Assembly: GCA_900095875.1 (NCBI GenBank)
Contig: LT608311.1
Coordinates: forward strand, 558,001 to 622,000
Direction of reading: 5' to 3'
Length of the DNA: 64,000 bases
Source: Caecibacter massiliensis
Lineage (GTDB): Bacteria; Bacillota; Negativicutes; Veillonellales; Megasphaeraceae
The notes under the pieces were generated by a model, which saw nothing but the letters and a program-made list of their open reading frames with translations, searched no databases and had not been told where the DNA came from. The translations under genes were made by a program, and so were the position numbers. Numbering within the stretch: position 1 is the stretch's first letter; each line of letters begins with the position of its first letter. Shown one piece after another: positions 50,942 through 59,059 of the stretch.

Positions 50942-51790
50942 TTACGGCAGATTGCCGTAATGGATGAGTTCAATATGACGTTCTTCAATGAGCTTACGGA
51001 TGCCCGGTGAAACAATAGCAGCCAATTCATCCTGCCAATGATATCCCCAATGGAATATCTGGCTCAAAACAGCCGTATGGCAGCCGGGATGCATCATCAC
51101 TTCATGCACGCCAAAAGGCATCTGACCAATGATATACCGCAGATTCGTTTCATTCATATTTCCGCCATCAGCCATGCCCCAGAAATAATCCGGCATGGTA
51201 AATCCGAGATTGCGCGCATCGCGACGGGCCTTCCTCGAAAAAAAAGTCAGCCCATCCCGGCCCAGGGCACGGACCGGATTTGCTGTCCACAACTTGAAGA
51301 AATACGATTCGTCAGGGATACGCAGCCGGTGAAGCCCATATTTTTTCATCAGGGCCTGTACGATCACCCAGACCTGGGGTAATACGTGCAGGTGCTGGTG
51401 GCTGTCCACATGGGTAATAGTAAGCCCCTGAGACATGATTTTTTCCATCTGCGCATCCAGTTCACGATACAGCTCCTGATATTGAATCTGGCCAGTATAT
51501 ATCCGTTTCATAAATTCGCCATAACTATCGGGGAATAGCCCCCGCCTATCGACAAGACTTGGGACTTCCTGCGGTGATAAAACCGGTGACAGGCCTCCGA
51601 CCAGACAGAGGTGGATACCAATTCCCAGGCCCGGCCTTTTTTTTGCAACCGTTACGGCTTCAGGAAAAGCCGGACCGGATGCCAGAAGGGATGTGCTCCT
51701 CAGGATACCTGTATCAAAGCCTATGGCTACAGCTCGGTTCACTTCCTGATGGATGCCGAAATCATCTGCATTGATAATTAATCTATTCAT
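50942..51790 (-). CDS. YdjC/ChbG-family carbohydrate deacetylase
   Basis: 282 aa. NADDFG at residues 6-11 (metal site), GIHLCLVGG, and HVDSHQHLHVLPQVW carry the metal-binding and catalytic residues of the YdjC/ChbG/HpnK deacetylases, which remove acetyl groups from sugars or glycans. The substrate is unknown; location next to a nucleotide-sugar epimerase is consistent with surface glycan modification. Start 51790 begins the conserved MNRLIINADDFG and has AAAAGGCG upstream; the ATG at 51817 lacks a site. Confidence 0.87.
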   Translation of the reverse strand: MNRLIINADDFGIHQEVNRAVAIGFDTGILRSTSLLASGPAFPEAVTVAKKRPGLGIGIHLCLVGGLSPVLSPQEVPSLVDRRGLFPDSYGEFMKRIYTGQIQYQELYRELDAQMEKIMSQGLTITHVDSHQHLHVLPQVWVIVQALMKKYGLHRLRIPDESYFFKLWTANPVRALGRDGLTFFSRKARRDARNLGFTMPDYFWGMADGGNMNETNLRYIIGQMPFGVHEVMMHPGCHTAVLSQIFHWGYHWQDELAAIVSPGIRKLIEERHIELIHYGNLP

Positions 51791-51897
51791 AATCAGAATC
51801 GCCTTTTTTGAACTCATTCATTATTATACACGGACAATTGTTTATTTGCAAGAGACAACTTGTTTTTCTCTGAGAGACGCTTCAGGAAACGAACAGT

Positions 51898-52368
51898 TCA
51901 GTCTGCCAGCTCTTCATACTTTTTCCCGCCGTAACGCTGCCAGGCGGCTTCCAGAACACGGCGCTGCCACTCTTTCAGCGGAATACCTGTCTTTACGGCT
52001 GCAGCCCGGCAATCATCGTATTCTGCAGAAATATTGGTCACTATATCACCGGACCAGCAGATTTTACAATGAATCGTTTCGCCTGACACCGTCACCGTCT
52101 GTATAGACCGCCTGCAGGCGATGCGGCTGACAGGAAAGTAGCGGACACCTACAGAAGTCGTTTCTTTAAAAATAAGATCGGCTGCCTTTTCCAGGAGTTC
52201 TTCCCGGCATAACACGCAGAGCATGGACGCCATCCGGCATTTTTTCATGAGCATCGGCATGGCCCACACATCATTGACGCCTAGGTCCAGAAGACGGCGG
52301 AAAATGTATTCCATATTCTGGGGATTCATGTCGTCTATATTTGCTTCCATCTGCCATAGCGTTTCCAT
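51898..52368 (-). CDS. Stand-alone LarC C-terminal domain (LarC2)
   Basis: 156 aa. It matches only the last third of LarC, the CTP-dependent nickel-insertion protein that completes the NPN (nickel-pincer) cofactor: it starts METLWQMEANIDDMNP, contains AMPMLMKKCRMA, and continues with ISAEYDDCRAAA. The LarC1 part (about 270 aa) is absent: larB ends 6 bp before the start and there is no room for it. In lactobacilli LarC1 and LarC2 are joined by frameshifting. Whether this gene works alone or is a leftover is open. GTG 52377 overlaps the larB stop (GTGA), but ATG 52368 has GAGGTGA spaced 8 nt upstream. Confidence 0.75.
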   Translation of the reverse strand: METLWQMEANIDDMNPQNMEYIFRRLLDLGVNDVWAMPMLMKKCRMASMLCVLCREELLEKAADLIFKETTSVGVRYFPVSRIACRRSIQTVTVSGETIHCKICWSGDIVTNISAEYDDCRAAAVKTGIPLKEWQRRVLEAAWQRYGGKKYEELAD

Positions 52369-52373
52369 ACGTG

Positions 52374-53135
52374 TCACCTCATCCGGTTCAATATATCTGC
52401 CAGACGGCCGGCACCGAACCCGTTATCGATATTGACGACAGAGACACCGGCTGCACAACTGTTGAGCATGGCCAGCAGAGCAGACAGTCCATGGAAATTG
52501 GCACCGTACCCGATACTGGTCGGTACGGCTATGACGGGCTGGCTCACCAGACCGCCGACGACGCTGGCCAGGGCACCTTCCATACCGGCGACAACGATGA
52601 CCACGTTGGCTTTGCGTATGTCATCCGCCCGGCTGAGCAGACGGTGAATACCGGCAACTCCCACGTCGTAAATGCGCATGACTTTATTTCCCATGATTTC
52701 AGCCGTAAGAGCGGCTTCTTCTGAAACAGGGATATCACTCGTACCGGCAGTTACAACAGCAATGGTCCTGTCGCCATTGACGATGGTCGTGTCCTTGCGC
52801 TGATAAACCATGCGTGCCAGGTCATCATACTGTACATCGGGAAAATCGGAGAGCAGCCGTTCATACACTTCTTTAGACGCCCGCGTGCCAATGACGTTAT
52901 CATACTTCTTCATTAAAAGTGTTAAAATCGTGACAGACTGTTCTACAGTCTTTCCGGCACAATATACGACTTCCGGAAAACCGCATCGTTCCTGACGCGC
53001 CAGATCGATATTGGCAAACCCAAGATCTGCCGTCTGCGCTGTATGAGAACTGTCTTTTTCCGCCAGGGCGGCCTGTGCTGCTTCTAGCGAGAGTGTTCCC
53101 TTTTTATACTCTTCCAAAATACTGGTTATATCCAT
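52374..53135 (-). CDS. larB: LarB-like AIR-carboxylase-fold protein
   Basis: 253 aa. An N-terminal helical region is followed by a PurE-like domain with NVIGTRASKEV, TAGTSDIPVSEEA, and VVAGMEGALASVVGG. LarB carboxylates and hydrolyses nicotinic acid adenine dinucleotide in NPN cofactor synthesis; the usual companions LarA, LarE and LarC1 are not in the window. The neighbour downstream is the LarC2 fragment, overlapping by the stop codon, which supports a shared function. Confidence 0.85.
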   Translation of the reverse strand: MDITSILEEYKKGTLSLEAAQAALAEKDSSHTAQTADLGFANIDLARQERCGFPEVVYCAGKTVEQSVTILTLLMKKYDNVIGTRASKEVYERLLSDFPDVQYDDLARMVYQRKDTTIVNGDRTIAVVTAGTSDIPVSEEAALTAEIMGNKVMRIYDVGVAGIHRLLSRADDIRKANVVIVVAGMEGALASVVGGLVSQPVIAVPTSIGYGANFHGLSALLAMLNSCAAGVSVVNIDNGFGAGRLADILNRMR

Positions 53136-53141
53136 ACGGCA

Positions 53142-53951
53142 TTACTCCTTAAATCCATTGATTTCCCATGCTTTATACAGGATGATGCCTGCCGAGAGCG
53201 ATAGGTTGAGTGATTCGGTATCCTGTTTCATCGGTATCGTAATCAGGGCATCACATTGCTGCTGCAACTCGTGGGACAGGCCATTTCCTTCATTTCCAAA
53301 AGCTAAAATAACTGGTTTGTCGTACGGCGCATCGGTATACCGCACCGTTCCCAGAGGGGCTGTCCCCAACAGGAGGCGTCCACTTTTCTTACGAAAGGCC
53401 ATCAGGTCGTCCAGGGTGACGTGCTGTATGACCGGGACCTTGAATATAGCACCCATGGCACTGCGGATTGCCTTGTCATTGTACACATCGACACTGCCCT
53501 CGCTCAAAAGGACGGCAGCCCCATTGCTGGCCGCGGCCGTACGCAGAATCGTACCCAGATTACCCGGATCCTGGATATCTTCCAGATAGAGGACGGGCCG
53601 GTCAGCCTTCAGTGTATCCAGCGCCTGGAGCGTATATGGAAAAAGCGGCAGCATAGCCGCCATTCCCTGTGGATTTCCCGTATCTTTTATTTTATCATAC
53701 ACGCTGTCAGTTACATGAAAAAATGTCCATCCCAATGTTTCCCCCCGGGACAGGAATGTATCAAATCCTTCATGATGCATTCCCTTTTCTGTAACAAAGC
53801 AGATGCCATCCATGACACCTACCTGGATGGCGTCTGACAATAAGCGGAATCCCTCTGCCAAAAACCGGCTTTGTTCCTGCCGTCCTTTTTTCTTTTTAAG
53901 TGAATGGGCCATCCTGACCCACTGGTTCTCCCGTGAAGTTATTTCTTTCAT
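53142..53951 (-). CDS. TrmH-family (SpoU) RNA 2'-O-methyltransferase
   Basis: 269 aa. An N-terminal substrate-binding extension (SRENQWVRMAHSLKKKKGRQ, basic) is followed by the SPOUT methyltransferase knot: DIQDPGNLGTILRTAAASNG, ILAFGNEGNGLS, and a C-terminal SLNLSLSAGIILYKAW. It probably methylates a ribose in rRNA or tRNA, and the target is not determined. Start 53951 has GGGAG; the longer in-frame start at 53981 is less likely. Lies 6 bp upstream of larB. Confidence 0.93.
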   Translation of the reverse strand: MKEITSRENQWVRMAHSLKKKKGRQEQSRFLAEGFRLLSDAIQVGVMDGICFVTEKGMHHEGFDTFLSRGETLGWTFFHVTDSVYDKIKDTGNPQGMAAMLPLFPYTLQALDTLKADRPVLYLEDIQDPGNLGTILRTAAASNGAAVLLSEGSVDVYNDKAIRSAMGAIFKVPVIQHVTLDDLMAFRKKSGRLLLGTAPLGTVRYTDAPYDKPVILAFGNEGNGLSHELQQQCDALITIPMKQDTESLNLSLSAGIILYKAWEINGFKE

Positions 53952-54021
53952 CGTCTTCTCCCTGCATCCTGATAAATACAATCCACAGTCCGGGCCCGCC
54001 GGCCCTCTTATGTCTTAACGC

Positions 54022-54068
54022 AAAAAGAGACTGTCGTACAAAGTATTTCTCTTCGTATGACCGTCTCT
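54022..54068 (-). terminator. Terminator of the coiled-coil protein gene
   Basis: Minus-strand arms AGAGACGGTCATAC / GTACGACAGTCTCT with a few mismatches, followed by TTTTT. Confidence 0.7.
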
Positions 54069-54087
54069 TGTAGTCTGACTTACGGCA

Positions 54088-54564
54088 TTACTGTTTACTA
54101 TTATCCTGACGATTGGACTGAAGAAGGCTTTCCCGGTTCTGGCGGATACTGGTCAGCGTCTTTTCCAATGTCGATTCTACATACTTCAGTACGTCGCCGG
54201 CATACGTAATAGAACTGCTCTTGAGTTCATCAGAGGACTTCGTAGCACTCATGACAATCTGATTGGCATGTTCTTGCGCCTGCCGTACCAGTTCGCTTTC
54301 TTCCGTCAGTTTGGCAATGTAATCTTTGGCCTGGGCAACCATGCTGTCAGCATGACGCTGGGCATCGGCAATAATTTTATCCTTTTCAGCGAGAACTTTT
54401 TTTGATTCATCTAATTCCGCCGGCATGGATGCTTTCAAATCATCGATAATCTGGAGAAGTTCTTCCTCTTCGATCATCTTTTTGTTCGTAAAGGGCATCT
54501 TTGACGCATTCAGTACTAAACTTTCCAAATCTTCCAACAACTTATCAGAGTTCATGTTGTCCAC
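54088..54564 (-). CDS. Coiled-coil (DivIVA/ATPase-stalk-like) protein
   Basis: 158 aa, almost entirely helical and charged, with a long coiled coil (about residues 40-140) of the kind often annotated as V-type ATPase subunit H-like in Negativicutes: KKVLAEKDKIIADAQRHAD, then QEHANQIVMSATK. No signal peptide or membrane segment. A cell-division or scaffold role resembling DivIVA-type proteins is possible but not shown. It lies 2 bp downstream of coaD and ends the short operon before a terminator. Confidence 0.7.
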   Translation of the reverse strand: MDNMNSDKLLEDLESLVLNASKMPFTNKKMIEEEELLQIIDDLKASMPAELDESKKVLAEKDKIIADAQRHADSMVAQAKDYIAKLTEESELVRQAQEHANQIVMSATKSSDELKSSSITYAGDVLKYVESTLEKTLTSIRQNRESLLQSNRQDNSKQ

Positions 54565-54566
54565 CC

Positions 54567-55058
54567 CTATACCTTATATTTATCTTTAAATTTAGTTTTC
54601 AAGCGTTGTTCTACATAATCCGGCACCATGCCGTCCAGCTTGCCTCCAAAGCAGGCCAGTTCCCGGATTCCCGTAGAACTTACATACGAATATTTTGTAT
54701 TGGCCATGATGAATACCGTTTCAATAGCCGGTTCGATCTGTTTCATGAGAAGAGCCCGCTGAAACTCATATTCAAAATCGCTGAGTGCCCGGAGCCCGCG
54801 GATGATAATCGTAGCCCCATGAGACATGGCATATTCATTGAGCAGGCCTTCAGCACTGGCCACTTCAATATTCGGAATATGTTTAGTCGTTTCCCGCAGC
54901 ATTTCTTCCCGTTCAGCCATCGTAAAGACAGGCTGTTTCGTCGGATTGCTGAAGACGGCAACAATCAGCTTGTCAACCAGTTTGCTGCCTCGTTCAAATA
55001 TATCGATATGTCCGTTCGTCACGGGATCAAAACTGCCCGGACAGATTCCGATACGCAC
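54567..55058 (-). CDS. coaD: Phosphopantetheine adenylyltransferase
   Basis: 163 aa, the normal size. It makes dephospho-CoA from ATP and 4'-phosphopantetheine. N-terminal GSFDPVTNGHIDIFERGS with the nucleotidyltransferase HxGH-like TNGH, the RGLRALSDFEYE loop and YVSSTGIRELA are all present. It follows rsmD by 2 bp, a nearly universal pairing in Firmicutes. Confidence 0.97.
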   Translation of the reverse strand: MRIGICPGSFDPVTNGHIDIFERGSKLVDKLIVAVFSNPTKQPVFTMAEREEMLRETTKHIPNIEVASAEGLLNEYAMSHGATIIIRGLRALSDFEYEFQRALLMKQIEPAIETVFIMANTKYSYVSSTGIRELACFGGKLDGMVPDYVEQRLKTKFKDKYKV

Positions 55059-55060
55059 AA

Positions 55061-55615
55061 TTATTCCCCTTCCTGACGGCGGCAGATAAAGCTGACGCGC
55101 GTTTCTTTTCCATAGGATTTTTCTCTGATAATGCTATACAACGGGTTCTCCGATATATCTTCATGACGGCTGTGCTCCATGATGACCAGGCCGTCAGCAG
55201 CCAGCAGCTGATATTGAAAGATAAAAGAAATTGTATCATTCACCAGATTTTTATCGTACGGCGGGTCGGCAAAAATATACTGGAACGTCCGTCCGCGCAA
55301 CCGCGCCAGAGCACGCCCCATCTCCATACGCAGTACCTCATATTTCCCGGAAAAGCCGCACATCGCTGCGTTTTCCTGAATAAGGCGCTGGGTATAATGA
55401 TCGATAAACACACAATGGGCAGCACCGCGGCTGAGGGCTTCCAGCCCGAGAGCGCCTGTTCCGGCAAAAATATCCAGTACGGATGCTCCTTCCAGGCCGT
55501 AATTAGTCAGAATATTAAACAAACTTTCCCGCGTACTGTCCAGTGTAGGCCGGGTCAGCATACCCTTTGGAGATTTCAATTGTCTGCCTCTGGCGCTTCC
55601 GCCTATGATTCTCAC
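55061..55615 (-). CDS. rsmD: 16S rRNA (guanine966-N2)-methyltransferase
   Basis: 184 aa. N-terminal RIIGGSARGRQLKSPKG and RPTLDSTRESLFNIL, SAM motif LDIFAGTGALGLEALSRGA, and catalytic ADPPYDK are characteristic. It methylates G966 of 16S rRNA during 30S assembly. Upstream partner of coaD. Confidence 0.96.
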   Translation of the reverse strand: MRIIGGSARGRQLKSPKGMLTRPTLDSTRESLFNILTNYGLEGASVLDIFAGTGALGLEALSRGAAHCVFIDHYTQRLIQENAAMCGFSGKYEVLRMEMGRALARLRGRTFQYIFADPPYDKNLVNDTISFIFQYQLLAADGLVIMEHSRHEDISENPLYSIIREKSYGKETRVSFICRRQEGE

Positions 55616-55691
55616 ATCATCACCTGCTCGTACATGTTAATTATACACGTTTTTCCTTACATATCAAATATAAATCCTGAAACCGGAACAG

Positions 55692-56309
55692 TTATTTTTT
55701 GTGTATCCGTTCTACTTTCAATTCATTGCCATGAAGCAACCGCACGATATTGGCGCGGTGCCTGATAATGACAAACGCAGCTGCCAGAATACCGAATACT
55801 ACGATTTCCAAAGGTTCATGGAACAGGTACATCGTCACCGGCACCAAAATCGCTGCTACAATAGAACCGAGCGAAACGATCCGCGAAAAAGCGACGACAA
55901 TACACCAGACAGCAAAGACGATAAGTGTTTCCCACGGTGCCAGATAAAGAATGACTCCCAGGCCGGTGGCCACGCCTTTCCCTCCTTTGAATTTCATGAA
56001 CAAAGAGCAAGAATGGCCCAGAATAGCCAGAAGGCCGCCGCCGATCATACATAATTCTATCTGATCCGGTGCCAGGAGGATTCCCGCCTGCTGGCCAAGC
56101 CAGACGCCGAGAATCCCTTTCGCCGTATCGAGGATAAGAACTGCCAGGCCGCCGGCTTTTCCCAGTACACGATAGGCATTGGTCGCGCCTGTATTATGAC
56201 TTCCTTCAGTGCGGATATCGGTATGATAAAAGACATTGCCAATGACCAGGCCGCTCGGGAAGGAACCAGCGGCATAGGCCAGGAACAGACAGAGTATACC
56301 TTCTATCAC
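55692..56309 (-). CDS. plsY: Acyl-phosphate glycerol-3-phosphate acyltransferase
   Basis: 205 aa polytopic membrane enzyme (five hydrophobic segments). It transfers an acyl group from acyl-phosphate to glycerol-3-phosphate, the first step of phospholipid synthesis. It has the PlsY motifs GSFPSGLVIGN, RTEGSHNTGATNAYRVLGK and the glycine-rich KGGKGVATGLG. It starts inside the der stop region (4-bp overlap), a common der-plsY order. Confidence 0.95.
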   Translation of the reverse strand: MIEGILCLFLAYAAGSFPSGLVIGNVFYHTDIRTEGSHNTGATNAYRVLGKAGGLAVLILDTAKGILGVWLGQQAGILLAPDQIELCMIGGGLLAILGHSCSLFMKFKGGKGVATGLGVILYLAPWETLIVFAVWCIVVAFSRIVSLGSIVAAILVPVTMYLFHEPLEIVVFGILAAAFVIIRHRANIVRLLHGNELKVERIHKK

Positions 56310-57637
56310 GCGTCTTCATCTCCCTTTTTACCTCGCAGGATAAGACGGATAGGAGTTCCTTCAAAACCAAATGTTTCCCGCAGTTTGTTTTCCAGGAAAC
56401 GGGTATAGGAAAAATGAATAAGCTGGGGATCATTAACGAATAAGACGAACGTAGGCGGTTCCACCGAAGCCTGGGTCATATAGTAAATCTTTAAGGGACG
56501 TCCGTTTTTAGCCGGTGCCGGATTAGTAAGCTGCGCGTCTTCGATGAGTTCATTGAGGACACTCGTCGAAACACGCATATGCTGCTGTTCCGATACGTAC
56601 TGTACCAGATCGGCCAGACGGTTAACGCGCTGTTTGGTAAGGGCCGAAGCATATAGAATCGGGGCATACTGCATGAAGGCCAGTTCCCGGCGGATATCAT
56701 CGGTATATTTCAGGCTGGTCTTGCTGTCTTTGGTCACCAGATCCCATTTGTTGACGACAATGATGCAGCCCTTGCCGGCTTCATGGATGTAACCGGCTAT
56801 TTTCTTATCCTGCTCGGTTACGCCTTCTACGCCATCCAGTACGAGGACAGCTATATCGGAACGATCGACAGCCCGCAGTGCCCGTACCACACTATACCGT
56901 TCCACGGGCAGGTCGATTTTTCCCTTGCGCCGCATCCCTGCCGTATCGATGAGGATAAATTCATTTCCATTATAGGTCCAGTGTGTATCAATGGAATCGC
57001 GGGTCGTGCCGGGAATATTGCTGACGATGACCCGGTCCTGTCCCAACAGGGCATTGGTCAGGGAAGATTTTCCTACGTTCGGGCGGCCTACCAGTGCTAC
57101 ATGAATTGCATCTTCACTTTCTTCGTCAACAGGTACTTTTTTGATATATTTCAGCACTTCATCGAGAAGATCACCGAGGTTCATGAGATTGACCGCAGAA
57201 ATGCCGATAGGATCGCCCAACCCCAGATTATAAAATTCGTAAATGTTGATTTCCTGCTCTACACTATCGATTTTATTGACAGCCAGGATTACCGGCTTGC
57301 CACAGGAACGGAGAATATGGGCGATTTCCTCGTCCTGAGGCTGGATTCCCGTCTTTCCATCTACTACATAAATGATGACATCGGCTTCACGAATGGCAAG
57401 TTCAGCCTGATAGCGCATACTCGTAAAAAAGTGATTGTCCTGATCGACAAATTCAATGCCGCCCGTGTCAATCATGGTAAATTCCTGGCCCAGCCATTCA
57501 GCATCAAAATAAATGCGGTCTCTGGTGACGCCGGGGATGTCTTCGACAATGGAAATCCGTTTCTTTACGACGGCGTTGAACAGTGTCGATTTACCGACAT
57601 TCGGCCGGCCTACAACGGCAACTAATGGTTTATACAT
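56306..57637 (-). CDS. der: Double-GTPase ribosome assembly factor Der (EngA)
   Basis: 443 aa with two tandem GTPase domains: GRPNVGKSTLFNAVV (residues 10-24), and GRPNVGKSSLTNALL (about 185-199), each with DTGG/DTAG and NKID/NKWD motifs, then a KH-like C-terminal domain. It is needed for 50S assembly. It follows the DUF512 gene by 4 bp. Confidence 0.97.
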   Translation of the reverse strand: MYKPLVAVVGRPNVGKSTLFNAVVKKRISIVEDIPGVTRDRIYFDAEWLGQEFTMIDTGGIEFVDQDNHFFTSMRYQAELAIREADVIIYVVDGKTGIQPQDEEIAHILRSCGKPVILAVNKIDSVEQEINIYEFYNLGLGDPIGISAVNLMNLGDLLDEVLKYIKKVPVDEESEDAIHVALVGRPNVGKSSLTNALLGQDRVIVSNIPGTTRDSIDTHWTYNGNEFILIDTAGMRRKGKIDLPVERYSVVRALRAVDRSDIAVLVLDGVEGVTEQDKKIAGYIHEAGKGCIIVVNKWDLVTKDSKTSLKYTDDIRRELAFMQYAPILYASALTKQRVNRLADLVQYVSEQQHMRVSTSVLNELIEDAQLTNPAPAKNGRPLKIYYMTQASVEPPTFVLFVNDPQLIHFSYTRFLENKLRETFGFEGTPIRLILRGKKGDEDA

Positions 57638-57641
57638 AATT

Positions 57642-58967
57642 CTACTCCTTATTCTCCTGCCAATGATATAAAAGCTGCTTCAGTTCCGGCGCAAATTCAC
57701 TGACGCCGACAGGTACGCCGGCCCGGGCTTCAAATTCACTAAGTGTCATATCGTCGAGAAAGATGTTTTCACCCTTGCGCAATGCCGTGCCGGGAATAAT
57801 CAGGCCATCCCAGTCACCGGCCAGCTGCTGCCAGGCATGAAGCATATCCTGGGCTGTGAGGAGACCAGCCACATTAATCTGCCTGCCAAAATAGTGATTT
57901 TCTACGGGGACAACATTTACCTCCAGATTGGCAACCTGTACTTCCTGTACGAGCTGGCTGATAAAAGGAGCTGCCAGCGTGCCTGTCAGAAGAGCCAGCC
58001 GTTTCGGCCTGTCATAGGCCGTACGGACCTTGCCATCCCAGCTATGCCATTGTTGTTCAAACAGACGCAGCATCCCGATGCCATCTTCAATCTGTTCGTA
58101 GTTATCATAATACGCATTGTCCGGCAGCGGCATTCCGGCTTTCAGATAAAATTCGTCAGCCAGATAGACAAAGCTTCCCCTGCCTTCCCGGCGGCTGCGC
58201 TCTGTAAAAGGCCGGGAACGGTTTATAATGTCACGGGCTAGTTCCGGCGTAACCGGATTCAGAGGCATGCATTCAGAACGGAATTTCGTCATTCCCAGTG
58301 GCACGACAGCTATTCCCAGTACGTTAGGCCGGAGCGATTCCAGATCCCGTACGGTGCGGCTGAATTCTTCGCCATCATTATATCCCGGCACGAGGACAAT
58401 CTGGCAGTACATATCAATGTCATGCCGCACCAGATTGCGGAGATGATCCATAATATCCTCTGTCCGTTCCTGCCGCATCATGCGCCGGCGGAGCATGCCA
58501 TTCGTCGTGTGGACGGAAATATGGAGCGGTGACAGATGGTACTGGGTAATTCTCCGGAGATCTTCTTCAGACAGGTTAGATAAGGTAATGAAACTTCCCG
58601 TCAGGAAAGACATACGATAGTCGTCATCCTTGACATACAAAGATGGGCGCATCCCCTGGGGCATCTGCGCAATAAAGCAGAATATGCAATTGTTCCAGCA
58701 CTGGCGTATATGGTCAAAAACGGCATTTTCCATAGTAATGCCCACGTCTTCGCCAAACCGCTTCTGAAAATAGCAGTCCCGCAGGCTGTCGCCGTTTTGT
58801 ACGACCAGATGCACTTTTTCGTCAGCAAGGGCAAAATTCAGATCGATCAGGTCCTCTACAGGCTGGCCATTGACCGAAACGATAGTATCACCAGCTTTCA
58901 GACCTTCTTTCTGAGCCCGGCTGCCCTCCTGCACACTGGCTATGACTGCATGTAACGTATCCGACAT
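57642..58967 (-). CDS. DUF512 protein with PDZ and radical-SAM-like Fe-S motif
   Basis: 441 aa. An N-terminal PDZ domain (about residues 5-75, QKEGLKAGDTIVSVNGQPVE) is followed by a Fe-S cluster motif C-x3-C-x2-C (CWNNCIFCF, near residue 90), the DUF512 signature, and a C-terminal domain ending at a Glu-rich tail. The family sits next to der-plsY or nearby genes in many Firmicutes and is annotated as a putative radical SAM enzyme; no reaction is known. ATG with AAAGGA upstream. Confidence 0.88.
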   Translation of the reverse strand: MSDTLHAVIASVQEGSRAQKEGLKAGDTIVSVNGQPVEDLIDLNFALADEKVHLVVQNGDSLRDCYFQKRFGEDVGITMENAVFDHIRQCWNNCIFCFIAQMPQGMRPSLYVKDDDYRMSFLTGSFITLSNLSEEDLRRITQYHLSPLHISVHTTNGMLRRRMMRQERTEDIMDHLRNLVRHDIDMYCQIVLVPGYNDGEEFSRTVRDLESLRPNVLGIAVVPLGMTKFRSECMPLNPVTPELARDIINRSRPFTERSRREGRGSFVYLADEFYLKAGMPLPDNAYYDNYEQIEDGIGMLRLFEQQWHSWDGKVRTAYDRPKRLALLTGTLAAPFISQLVQEVQVANLEVNVVPVENHYFGRQINVAGLLTAQDMLHAWQQLAGDWDGLIIPGTALRKGENIFLDDMTLSEFEARAGVPVGVSEFAPELKQLLYHWQENKE

Positions 58968-59011
58968 ATGTATATCCTTTCCTGAAACACCTTATGATCC
59001 ATTCCTGTCCA

Positions 59012-59047
59012 AAAAAAAGGATAACCGGTACACGCCGGCTATCCTTT
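59012..59047 (-). terminator. Terminator of the ispH-rpsA gene
   Basis: Minus-strand stem AAGGATAGCCGG / CCGGTTATCCTT (one G-U) followed by TTTTTTTT, between the S1-fusion gene and the DUF512 gene. Confidence 0.9.
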
Positions 59048-59059
59048 TTCCAGGAATAC

